Positions 5,748 through 11,023 of a stretch of DNA of 11,023 bases are shown one piece after another. The first letter of the stretch is position 1, and each line of letters opens with the position of its first letter. Position numbers and translations under genes: made by a program. The DNA lies in contig CALNBW010000468.1 of NCBI GenBank assembly GCA_937874815.1, positions 1-11,023 on the forward strand. Reading direction: 5' to 3'. This DNA comes from an uncultured Bacillota bacterium (lineage in GTDB: Bacteria; Bacillota; UBA994; UBA5500). Under the pieces are notes generated by a model. That model did no database searches. It was not told the origin of the DNA and saw only the letters and a list, made by a program, of their open reading frames with translations.

Positions 5748-6659
5748 ATGACTAATGAGATTCTGGAGCAGCTAAAAGCTGAGTACCCTCACGCCGTATC
5801 GCTCAACGAATCAATGCAAAATCATACCTCTTTCCGGCTGGGTGGTCCGGCTGCAGCGCTAGCCATCCCCAATACGATTGCGGAGCTGCAGGGGATATTG
5901 GCCTTTTGTCGTCAGCACCAACTGCCAATCTTCGTTATGGGCAATGGCAGCAACCTCATTGTGCGTGACGGTGGCATTCGCGCTGTCGTCATCAAGATTT
6001 CCGGTGCCCTGTCCACCGTTGTCTTAACGGAGCACGGTATCGAGGCGGAAGCCGGGATTTCTCTATCGGCCTTGGCGCACGCTGCTGTTGAAGCGGGGCT
6101 GGGTGGCCTGGAATTTGCGGCTGGAATTCCCGGGAGCTTAGGTGGTGGCGTGATCATGAACGCCGGCGCCTATGGCGGAGAAATGAAAGATGTGGTTGCC
6201 CAGGTTATGGCTCTTGATTATGCTGGGCAAGAGCAATATTTTGATAACGAGCAACTGCAATTTGGTTACCGGCAATGTTATTTGCAGGGGCGCGAGCTGA
6301 TTATTGTCAAAGTAAGCCTGCATCTCAAAGAGCAGGATCCGGCCATAAGTCGGGCCTTAATTGCTGATTACAACCAACGGCGCCGCAATAAGCAGCCCTT
6401 GCAGCTGCCTAGCGCCGGCAGTATCTTTAAACGACCACCTGGCCATTATGCAGGTCAGCTAATCGAAGCTGCTGGTCTTAAAGGCGCGCGCATCGGTGGC
6501 GCAGAGGTTAGCCCTATGCACGCTGGTTTTATTGTCAATGTAGGCAACGCCACTGCTAAAGATGTGGAAGGGCTCATTCATCATGTGCAAGAGGTAGTTG
6601 CGGCTAAGTTTGGAGTGCACTTAGAAACAGAGGCGCGCCTAGTGGGCGAGGAAAGCTGA
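5748..6659 (+). CDS. murB: UDP-N-acetylenolpyruvoylglucosamine reductase (MurB)
   Basis: This FAD enzyme uses NADPH to reduce UDP-GlcNAc-enolpyruvate to UDP-MurNAc, the second committed step of peptidoglycan synthesis. Its 303 residues fit the type II MurB of Firmicutes. The N-terminal HTSFRLGGPA (26-35) and GNGSNLIVRDGG (65-76) form the FAD-binding part, with AGIPGSLGGGVIMNAGAYGGE (125-145) as the main signature. Catalytic residues are visible: Arg175 in FGYR, Ser225 in PSAGSIFKRP (proton donor) and Glu295 in ETEARLVG. The C-terminal domain has AGLKGARIGGAEVSPMHAG. Start ATG 5748 has AAGGAGG (5734-5740) well placed. It follows the peptidase gene on the same strand after 40 bases and may be co-transcribed with it. 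Identification is firm. Confidence 0.97.
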   Translation: MTNEILEQLKAEYPHAVSLNESMQNHTSFRLGGPAAALAIPNTIAELQGILAFCRQHQLPIFVMGNGSNLIVRDGGIRAVVIKISGALSTVVLTEHGIEAEAGISLSALAHAAVEAGLGGLEFAAGIPGSLGGGVIMNAGAYGGEMKDVVAQVMALDYAGQEQYFDNEQLQFGYRQCYLQGRELIIVKVSLHLKEQDPAISRALIADYNQRRRNKQPLQLPSAGSIFKRPPGHYAGQLIEAAGLKGARIGGAEVSPMHAGFIVNVGNATAKDVEGLIHHVQEVVAAKFGVHLETEARLVGEES

Positions 6660-6712
6660 TGCCTCAAGGCTGAGCGAATCTAAGAGAAAACAGAATGGTA
6701 GGGGGCTAGAAA

Positions 6713-7138
6713 ATGAATTTAGGCAAAGAAGCACGTCGCCTTTATCTGGAGGAGAACTTTAACTGTGCTGAGGCGTCTTGGTTAGGCATGGCCAACGACT
6801 TAAGTAAAGACGAAAAAGCCTTTGGGTGTCGCTTGGCTGGAGGTTTTGGTGGCGGATTAGCCTGCGGTAGCGTTTGCGGCGCTCTCGCAGGGGCAGTGAT
6901 GGGGCTGGGTTTGTTCTTAGGGCGCGAGCCGGGGCAACCGCGGGCAGATAAGCTGCGGGAAGTAACGAAACAGCTGGGTGAAGCCTTCGCCAAAGAATTT
7001 GGCTCAATCAACTGCAGCGAAATTAAACCAAACGACGATGGATATCGGGCCCGTTGTGCCGATTTCGTTGAGTTTTGTGTGAACAAAGCGGCAGAATTGG
7101 TTGATGTCAGCCTAGAAGACGACTTAGACTGCGGCTGA
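6713..7138 (+). CDS. C_GCAxxG_C_C family redox-type protein
   Basis: This 141-residue cysteine-rich protein has the layout of the C_GCAxxG_C_C family (putative redox-active proteins). Cys18 lies in FNCAEA, Cys39 in FGCRLAGGFGGGLACG, Cys51 and Cys55 in the core CGSVCGALAGAVMGLG, Cys101 in INCSEI, and Cys115 and Cys122 in RCADFVEFCV; Cys140 is near the end. The glycine-rich centre and spaced cysteines suggest thiol redox chemistry or metal binding, but no biochemical role is established for the family as a whole. Such proteins are common in anaerobic Firmicutes, which supports the organism call. Start ATG 6713 has a GGGGG tract (6701-6705) as Shine-Dalgarno. It follows murB after 53 bases and is followed by two hairpins, so it may end this gene run. 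Confidence 0.85.
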   Translation: MNLGKEARRLYLEENFNCAEASWLGMANDLSKDEKAFGCRLAGGFGGGLACGSVCGALAGAVMGLGLFLGREPGQPRADKLREVTKQLGEAFAKEFGSINCSEIKPNDDGYRARCADFVEFCVNKAAELVDVSLEDDLDCG

Positions 7139-7149
7139 GAATAGAAGCA

Positions 7150-7168
7150 AATTCCGCGGCGCGGAATT
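7150..7168. repeat. Perfect inverted repeat after the redox gene
   Basis: AATTCCGC (7150-7157) and GCGGAATT (7161-7168) form an 8-bp stem with a 3-nt loop, 11 bases after the stop codon at 7138. No T tract follows. It may protect the mRNA 3' end or be an operator; neither is shown. Confidence 0.4.
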
Positions 7169-7185
7169 GGACAATTAACGTGCAA

Positions 7186-7213
7186 CAATGCCCCGCAGCA
7201 GTGCGGGGCATTG
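7186..7213. terminator. 12-bp perfect hairpin between convergent genes
   Basis: CAATGCCCCGCA (7186-7197) pairs perfectly with TGCGGGGCATTG (7202-7213) around a GCAG loop. It lies between the + strand redox gene and the - strand tRNA gene. Neither side has a clear T tract, so it is a weak candidate for a bidirectional terminator despite a very stable stem. Confidence 0.45.
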
Positions 7214-7246
7214 CCGCATGGTTTGCTCCCTGTTTACGGGGAAAAC

Positions 7247-7273
7247 AAAAAACAGGCGCTACTTGCCGCCTGT
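7247..7273 (-). terminator. Intrinsic terminator of tRNA-Pro
   Basis: Read on the - strand, ACAGGCG (7273-7267) pairs with CGCCTGT (7258-7252) around an 8-nt loop and runs into TTTTTT, then GTTTTC. It begins 12 bases after the tRNA 3' end. This is a textbook Rho-independent terminator. Confidence 0.85.
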
Positions 7274-7284
7274 CGGAATACTGA

Positions 7285-7361
7285 TGGTCGGGGCGAAAGG
7301 ATTTGAACCTTCGACCTCACGGTCCCGAACCGTGCGCTCTACCAAGCTGAGCCACGCCCCG
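7285..7361 (-). tRNA. tRNA-Pro (anticodon CGG)
   Basis: The 77-base gene reads on the - strand from CGGGGCG to CGCCCCG-ACCA. The acceptor stem pairs over seven bases, the discriminator is A and the CCA end is encoded. The anticodon stem CACGG/CCGTG encloses the loop TTCGGGA, giving anticodon CGG, which reads proline codon CCG. The T arm contains GGTTCAAATCC. It is the only convincing - strand gene here and has its own promoter and terminator. Confidence 0.97.
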
Positions 7362-7390
7362 CAAAAATGTTATTTAACAGCAACGCCAAT

Positions 7391-7418
7391 ATTATAACAC
7401 AGGCGCAGGAGCATGCAA
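7391..7418 (-). promoter_or_regulatory. Promoter of tRNA-Pro
   Basis: On the - strand, TTGCAT (7418-7413) and a perfect TATAAT (7396-7391) are 16 bases apart. Transcription would start near 7384, about 23 bases before the mature tRNA 5' end. It lies immediately upstream of dusB on the opposite strand. Confidence 0.75.
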
Positions 7419-7451
7419 AGTGGTTTGTTGCCTGACAGGAATGGTGAAAAG

Positions 7452-8417
7452 ATGCAGATTGGCAGTGTGCACCTGGATAATCAGGTAGTTGCGGCACCGA
7501 TGGCTGGTTTCACTGACCAAGCTTATCGCTTAATAGCAAAACAATTTGGCTGCAGCTTAGTTTTTAGTGAGATGGTCAGTGATTTAGGCCTGGTGTATGA
7601 CCAAAGCAAAACAAAACGGATGCTGCAAGTAGATGCAAAAGAAAGACCCGTAGCAGTGCAGATCTTTGGCAGTAACCCCGAAGCGATGCACAAAGCTGCC
7701 AGGCTGGCTTACGAACTCAGCAGCTGCGAGCTGATTGACATCAATATGGGCTGCCCGACGCCTAAGATCATTAAAAACGGCGAGGGTAGCGCCTTAATGC
7801 GCAACATCCCGCTAGAGAGCGAGATAGTGCGCGCTGTGGTCGCCGCTGTACCGGTGCCAGTAACCGTCAAGATGCGTAAAGGTTGGGATGATAGCGAGGT
7901 AACGGCAGTGCCGTTGGCGCAAGCCGTTGAAGCGGCGGGGGCGGCTGCTGTTACGGTGCATGGGCGTACGCGGGAGCAGTTTTATAGCGGGCGTGCCGAC
8001 TGGGAGATTGTTAAACAAGTGCGAGAAGCCGTTGCGATTCCGGTGATCGGCAATGGCGACATTGTGCGGCCCGAGGATGCAGCGGCCATGCTCAGCCAAA
8101 CGGGATGCCAAGCAGTGATGGTTGGCAGGGCAGCCCTAGGGAGGCCCTGGTTGTTTAGGCAGATAGTTGATTTTTTAGCTACAGGTAGCTACGAGCCCGA
8201 TCCGCCACCAGCAGAGCGGCTGCAGGTTGCCCTACAGCATCTACGCTTGGCGGCCGAGCTCAAAGGTGAGGTGCAGGCTGTGCGCGAAATGCGCAAAACT
8301 TTGGCCGGTTATGTAAAAGGTTTGCCGCAGGCGACTAGGGTGCGCGATGCTATCAATCAGACTAATTCAGTAGAGGCGCTAGCGAGCTTATTGCAGGCGA
8401 CATTTATGGGAGAATAA
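7452..8417 (+). CDS. dusB: tRNA-dihydrouridine synthase (DusB-like)
   Basis: This FMN enzyme reduces uridines in tRNA D-loops to dihydrouridine with NADPH. The TIM-barrel start QVVAAPMAGFTDQAYRLI is typical. The signature DINMGCPTPKIIKNGEGSAL (96-115) includes catalytic Cys101. VTVKMRKGWDD, VTVHGRTREQFYSG and VIGNGDIV follow as substrate- and FMN-binding loops, and a helical C-terminal tRNA-binding domain ends the protein. At 321 residues it has the family length. ATG 7452 is chosen because the protein then begins MQIGSVHLDNQVV, as homologues do; an upstream in-frame ATG at 7413 would add 13 residues and has its purine tract too close. It diverges from the tRNA-Pro gene, and the HTH gene follows after 19 bases. 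The Dus type (B rather than A or C) is a judgement from overall pattern. Confidence 0.94.
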   Translation: MQIGSVHLDNQVVAAPMAGFTDQAYRLIAKQFGCSLVFSEMVSDLGLVYDQSKTKRMLQVDAKERPVAVQIFGSNPEAMHKAARLAYELSSCELIDINMGCPTPKIIKNGEGSALMRNIPLESEIVRAVVAAVPVPVTVKMRKGWDDSEVTAVPLAQAVEAAGAAAVTVHGRTREQFYSGRADWEIVKQVREAVAIPVIGNGDIVRPEDAAAMLSQTGCQAVMVGRAALGRPWLFRQIVDFLATGSYEPDPPPAERLQVALQHLRLAAELKGEVQAVREMRKTLAGYVKGLPQATRVRDAINQTNSVEALASLLQATFMGE

Positions 8418-8436
8418 AAGGGGCGGGGTGAGGCAA

Positions 8437-8970
8437 ATGGATTTTGTGCGCATTGGCGAGAAACTAGTCAGTCGGGAACGGATTATCCATATGATTGATA
8501 AGGCGTTAGAGAAACGGGTGGGAGGCGCTTCCCAGCAAGAAGTAGCTAATATGCTGGGCGTTGACCGCAGTTTCGTATCACGCTTAGAAACGCTAGGAGA
8601 AATCCGTAAGGGTGGCAAGATCGCCCTAATCGGTTTCCCTTTAGGCAACAAAGAAGAGCTACAGCAAGTGGCCGACGAATTCGGTGTTGATTTTTGTTAC
8701 CTTCTGACCGACGAAGAGCGTTGGCGATTAGCTGATGAATCGAGCGGTGCTGATATCATCAACGAGATCATGCGCATAGTGGCGCTGGCGCGCACGTATG
8801 ATACTCTCATCTTTATTGGTTCGGACATGCGCATTCGCTTTGCCGAGGCTATGGTTGACAAACAGCTCATTCCCATCAATATTGGCGAGTCGCCAATCAA
8901 GGGTGATCGTTACCTTGACCCGGAGGAACTGCGAGGGATTTTTCGCAACTTGCAGGATCACGACGCCTAA
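8437..8970 (+). CDS. HTH transcriptional regulator with unassigned C-terminal domain
   Basis: This 177-residue protein has an N-terminal helix-turn-helix at about 31-54 (ASQQEVANMLGVDRSFVSRL), where alternation of SQQEVA and DRSFVSRLE fits an XRE/Cro-like recognition helix. The rest (about 60-177) alternates hydrophobic strands and helices: KIALIGFPLGNKEEL, then DTLIFIGSDMRIRFAEAMVD, then LIPINIGES. This suggests an alpha/beta ligand- or partner-binding domain rather than a plain dimerisation tail. I do not recognise a named family or effector. ATG 8437 is preferred over GTG 8428, which lies inside the purine-rich GGGGTGAGG that probably serves as Shine-Dalgarno. It sits 19 bases after dusB and 67 before the Rossmann-like gene. 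The DNA targets are unknown; the neighbouring genes are natural candidates. Confidence 0.75.
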   Translation: MDFVRIGEKLVSRERIIHMIDKALEKRVGGASQQEVANMLGVDRSFVSRLETLGEIRKGGKIALIGFPLGNKEELQQVADEFGVDFCYLLTDEERWRLADESSGADIINEIMRIVALARTYDTLIFIGSDMRIRFAEAMVDKQLIPINIGESPIKGDRYLDPEELRGIFRNLQDHDA

Positions 8971-8992
8971 GAAATTAACTAGTTGTCTCTAA

Positions 8993-9033
8993 AACACCTC
9001 CCAGTAAGCATAAGGCTTATTGCAGGGGGTGTT
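8993..9033 (+). promoter_or_regulatory. Long hairpin occluding the Shine-Dalgarno of the next gene
   Basis: AACACCTCC (8993-9001) pairs with GGGGGTGTT (9025-9033), nine pairs with one G-T. After a two-base bulge (9023-9024), CAGTAAGC (9002-9009) pairs with GCTTATTG (9015-9022), eight pairs with one G-T, around loop ATAAG. The 3' arm is the Shine-Dalgarno GGGGGTG of GTG 9038. The stem would therefore block initiation unless opened. No T tract follows, so it is not a good terminator on the + strand. Confidence 0.5.
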
Positions 9034-9037
9034 ATTA

Positions 9038-9940
9038 GTGACTAATTTTCCTACGATTTGCTATGCTCAAGGGCTAACGGGCAGGCGTTGGCATCTCTAT
9101 GCGCCATGGAGTAAACTACTGCCTCATGCTTTCCTGGATAAGTTCTCTGTCCGTTGGCCCGGCCGCTGTCTGTGGCGCGGTGAAATAGCTTGCGGCGTTA
9201 GGGCAGTTGAATTGCAGGTTCATGGTGGCCCAATGGTAACACTAGGCTGGTTAGAAAAGCTGAGGATGGACAAAGATAGTCTTGTTATTACCTCAGTCAA
9301 TCTAGCGGTGGAGAATAACAACATGTCGTTACCCGCAGGGCGATTGCTGATGGCGATCTGCCTGCGCCAAGTGTTGACTGAGCTAAGCGCTAAGATGCAG
9401 TTGGCGAATGATAGGTTAACTGTCGGGTTGATAGCCAAAGGAAACGAAATGGCCTGTTGGTTAGCCAATATAGATGGGCTGGCGCGGCAGGTAACCATAT
9501 GGAGTGATCGCCGTAGCCGTCTGTTGCCAGTAGCCCCGTCGGGTTTAGCTCCCCGCCAGTTAGATCTATCGGTTACTACTATAGGTGTAGATGTTCTGAT
9601 TGTTGCGCCTGAGTTTTTGCCTTGGCTAAGCGATAAAACTTTGACCCCAGGGACTATCGTGGTTAGGACCGATGGGGCGGCAGCCCCTCTCGGGCCGGGC
9701 GCAACGAGCATTAGCCTTAACTATAATTCTTTGCCGCTACCTGCAGAGCTATTGGCAGAGAGGGATGACATTGTGCCGCTTTGGGAAGCGATTATTCTAG
9801 CAGCCTATCATAGTGACAAGAAAACAATATGGCCCCTGCATTGGCATAAGCGTCTGGCGCTGATGCAACAGGCTGTGAATATGAGCGAATGGCAGCTTAC
9901 CTGGGACCTAGTTGGCGTTACTGCCTCTAGCGCAGGTTAA
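9038..9940 (+). CDS. Rossmann-fold-like protein, function unassigned
   Basis: I cannot name this 300-residue protein. Its middle looks like a nucleotide-binding Rossmann unit. A strand-loop-helix LTVGLIAKGNEMACWLANID (127-146) is followed by QVTIWSDRRSRL (151-162) as the second strand with an Arg-rich end. Then comes GVDVLIVAPEFLPWL (183-197) and LTPGTIVVRTDG (202-213), the order seen in shikimate dehydrogenase-like and related NAD(P)-binding domains. The glycine motif GLIAKGN is degenerate. The N-terminal ~80 residues are rich in Trp and Leu and match nothing I know. GTG 9038 is preferred over TTG 9020 because GGGGGTG (9025-9031) is six bases upstream. It follows the HTH gene on the same strand and precedes the greA promoter. 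An enzyme or a sensor protein are both possible. Confidence 0.65.
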   Translation: MTNFPTICYAQGLTGRRWHLYAPWSKLLPHAFLDKFSVRWPGRCLWRGEIACGVRAVELQVHGGPMVTLGWLEKLRMDKDSLVITSVNLAVENNNMSLPAGRLLMAICLRQVLTELSAKMQLANDRLTVGLIAKGNEMACWLANIDGLARQVTIWSDRRSRLLPVAPSGLAPRQLDLSVTTIGVDVLIVAPEFLPWLSDKTLTPGTIVVRTDGAAAPLGPGATSISLNYNSLPLPAELLAERDDIVPLWEAIILAAYHSDKKTIWPLHWHKRLALMQQAVNMSEWQLTWDLVGVTASSAG

Positions 9941-9967
9941 CCGTCTGAGAACGGGCCCAATTAATGT

Positions 9968-9997
9968 TTGACAACCAAAGAAACCAGTCCGTATAAT
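9968..9997 (+). promoter_or_regulatory. Promoter for greA
   Basis: Perfect TTGACA (9968-9973) and TATAAT (9992-9997) are 18 bases apart; a second overlapping TATAAT begins at 9997. Transcription should start near 10004, giving an untranslated leader of about 240 bases before greA. Confidence 0.85.
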
Positions 9998-10004
9998 ATA
10001 ATGA

Positions 10005-10065
10005 AGAATCGGCATGCTGTTAGTTGTTCGCGACAATTTCCAGGCCGATTCTCGCTGCTTTTTTT
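10005..10065 (+). terminator. Attenuator-like hairpin with T7 in the greA leader
   Basis: AGAATCGGC (10005-10013) pairs perfectly with GCCGATTCT (10044-10052), with an inner TTGT/ACAA stem (10024-10027/10033-10036). Seven T residues lie at 10059-10065, six bases after the stem. Because the promoter start is near 10004, the hairpin forms the very 5' end of the transcript. Premature termination here would give an RNA of about 60 bases. The gap between stem and T run weakens the case. Confidence 0.4.
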
Positions 10066-10245
10066 ATGGACTGCTCCCAAGCTCTCGCATAGTTTCAAGG
10101 CAAAGCACATACTATAAAGCACGCACCGCGAGGAATGCATTCGGTCGGAGCATGATGGTTGCTGCCAGTCCCCTTTGCTGGGGGAGGCAAGGGGGAATTG
10201 CCACTTGTACTTGGTTAGTTACCGCTGTAAAGGAGAGAGAAACGA
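10066..10245 (+). other. Remaining greA 5' leader, no gene supported
   Basis: This 180-base stretch carries no T-box sequence and no ORF with a credible start. One stem is clear: TCCCCTTTGC (10169-10178) pairs with GCAAGGGGGA (10187-10196), ten pairs with one G-T, around loop TGGGGGAG. An alternative shorter pairing of TCCCC with the GGGGA inside that loop (10181-10185) is exclusive with it. The greA Shine-Dalgarno AAAGGAGAG lies at 10229-10237. Confidence 0.4.
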
Positions 10246-10722
10246 ATGCTTGAGAAAGAGATATTGCTAACGGCAGAAGGCTTAAAGAAACTTGAGGATG
10301 ACCTAGATTACTTAAAAAACGTTAGGCGCAAAGAGGTTGCTGACCGTATTAAGACAGCTATCAGCTTCGGAGATATCAGTGAAAACTCCGAGTACGATGA
10401 TGCTAAAAATGAGCAGGCTTTCCTAGAGGGGCGCATTGCTAATTTGGAAAAAAGCTTGCGGCATGTGCGGCTTATCGATACGAGTGACATCACAGTTGAT
10501 CAAGTTGGCATTGGTACCATTGTGCGCCTGCGAGACCTAGATCATGGGGATGAGATTGAGTATACTTTGGTTGGCTCGCCGGAAGCGAATCCGATGCAGG
10601 GGCGCATTTCTAATGAGTCGCCAGTTGGCAAGGCGCTTATGGGGCGCGAAATCGGTGCTACTGTGGAAGTCGAGGTTCCCGCTGGGACCTTACGATATGA
10701 GGTTTTGGAAATCCGCTGCTAG
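10246..10722 (+). CDS. greA: Transcription elongation factor GreA
   Basis: GreA enters the secondary channel of backtracked RNA polymerase and stimulates cleavage of the transcript 3' end, restarting elongation. The 158-residue length is standard. The N-terminal coiled coil (about 1-75) carries LTAEGLKKLEDDLDYLKNVRR and, at the tip, FGDISENSEYDDAKNEQ with the catalytic acidic pair Asp43 and Glu46. The C-terminal FKBP-like domain has VGIGTIVRLRD, EYTLVGSPEA and SPVGKALMGREIGATVEVEVPAG. ATG 10246 has AAAGGAGAG (10229-10237) upstream. It has its own strong promoter and a long leader with an attenuator-like hairpin, and is closed by a terminator, so it appears monocistronic here. In many Firmicutes lysS follows greA; here an rRNA leader follows instead. 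Confidence 0.97.
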   Translation: MLEKEILLTAEGLKKLEDDLDYLKNVRRKEVADRIKTAISFGDISENSEYDDAKNEQAFLEGRIANLEKSLRHVRLIDTSDITVDQVGIGTIVRLRDLDHGDEIEYTLVGSPEANPMQGRISNESPVGKALMGREIGATVEVEVPAGTLRYEVLEIRC

Positions 10723-10792
10723 TTTAGCATGAGGCATGAAACGGAAGTCGTGGGAATGTCCTATTGTCCCTTCGCAATACGCAATTCTTATC

Positions 10793-10839
10793 TGTCGCCT
10801 CATGGCCCTAGCCGCGAGGCGACAATTGTTCCTCTTTTT
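10793..10839 (+). terminator. Intrinsic terminator after greA
   Basis: TGTCGCCTC (10793-10801) pairs perfectly with GAGGCGACA (10816-10824), with a possible inner GGC/GCC stem. A T-rich stretch ATTGTTCCTCTTTTT (10825-10839) follows. It separates greA from the rRNA-type promoter. Confidence 0.75.
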
Positions 10840-10856
10840 ACATGCAGTTTATATGC

Positions 10857-10886
10857 TTGACAAAGACAAAATGGGTGTGCTAAGAT
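10857..10886 (+). promoter_or_regulatory. rRNA operon-type promoter
   Basis: TTGACA (10857-10862) and TAAGAT (10881-10886) are 18 bases apart, and transcription would start near 10893. What follows has no ORF but matches a 16S rRNA leader, so this probably drives an rrn operon lying beyond the window end. Confidence 0.7.
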
Positions 10887-10892
10887 AACTCT

Positions 10893-11023
10893 TGCCGACG
10901 CGATACTACGTATTGCGGGGCAAACACAAATGCTAGCAACGTTTTGGCGTTGCCAGTAATAAAGTGGTTTTGATCCTTGAAAACTGAACAATGGTGTAAA
11001 CATATTTTGCAGCGCAAAATATG
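10893..11023 (+). promoter_or_regulatory. 16S rRNA leader with boxA-like antitermination element
   Basis: TGATCCTTGAAAACTGAAC (10971-10989) matches the element found ahead of 16S genes in Firmicutes and includes the boxA-type antitermination site. Three hairpins are visible: GCGATAC/GTATTGC (10900-10916), GCAACG/CGTTGC (10936-10953) and CATATTTTGC/GCAAAATATG (11001-11023), the last reaching the window end. Mature 16S rRNA is not yet reached. Confidence 0.7.

Noticed and set aside
7188..7397. ORF reading through the 12-bp hairpin and across the tRNA-Pro gene
   Set aside because: It contains the tRNA complement, which gives the familiar spurious peptide GAKGFEPSTSRSRT.
8993..9033. RBS hairpin read as a terminator
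   Set aside because: No T run follows on the + strand. On the - strand a short T run exists, but no - strand gene lies there to be terminated.
10014..10253. ORF in the greA leader (79 residues)
   Set aside because: Its ATG lies inside the first leader hairpin with no Shine-Dalgarno, its composition is not protein-like, and it overlaps the greA start.
10773..10917. CGCAATACG (10773-10781) and CGTATTGCG (10909-10917) are perfect inverted repeats
   Set aside because: They lie on either side of the greA terminator and the rRNA promoter, so they would not usually be in one transcript; nine bases over 130 may be chance.

Overview
The window reads as chromosomal backbone of a Firmicute, most likely a Clostridia/Peptococcaceae-type anaerobe. 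The signs are a T-box leader in front of argS, strong AGGAGG-type ribosome binding sites, GTG starts, a free-standing FlhB-like protein, a C_GCAxxG_C_C redox protein, and an rRNA leader with the Firmicutes-type CTTGAAAACTGAAC element. No phage, insertion sequence or CRISPR array is visible. All convincing protein genes lie on the + strand; only one tRNA gene is on the - strand.

Layout. (1) 1-280 is a block of strong inverted repeats: a hairpin, a long nested hairpin, a terminator-like stem ending in T8, and a hairpin covering a ribosome binding site. It looks like a structured RNA or leader, cut by the window edge, that I cannot assign to a known class. (2) 263-867 holds a doubtful small membrane protein, possibly frameshifted, and a single-repeat GDT1/TMEM165 family protein. 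(3) 895-2870 is a promoter, a T-box with specifier CGC (Arg), its terminator and argS. (4) 2882-4158 holds a FliK-like gene broken by a -1 shift, an FlhB C-terminal-domain-like gene and a 56-residue ORF of unknown function. (5) 4171-6659 holds a Nudix hydrolase, an M24B Xaa-Pro peptidase and murB. (6) 6713-7138 is a C_GCAxxG_C_C protein. (7) 7150-7418 holds hairpins and a - strand tRNA-Pro(CGG) with its own promoter and terminator, divergent from dusB (7452-8417). (8) 8437-9940 holds an HTH regulator and an unassigned Rossmann-like protein whose ribosome binding site sits inside a long hairpin. (9) 9968-10839 is a promoter, a long attenuator-like leader, greA and a terminator. (10) 10857-11023 is an rRNA-type promoter and leader; the 16S gene should lie just outside the window.

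Functionally the genes serve translation (argS, tRNA-Pro, dusB, the rRNA leader), transcription elongation (greA), cell wall synthesis (murB) and housekeeping hydrolysis. Control appears to act largely at the RNA level: a T-box, a possible greA attenuator, and several hairpins that overlap ribosome binding sites. The least explained items are the 5' structured block, the HTH/Rossmann gene pair with its RBS hairpin, and the two apparent -1 frame breaks.
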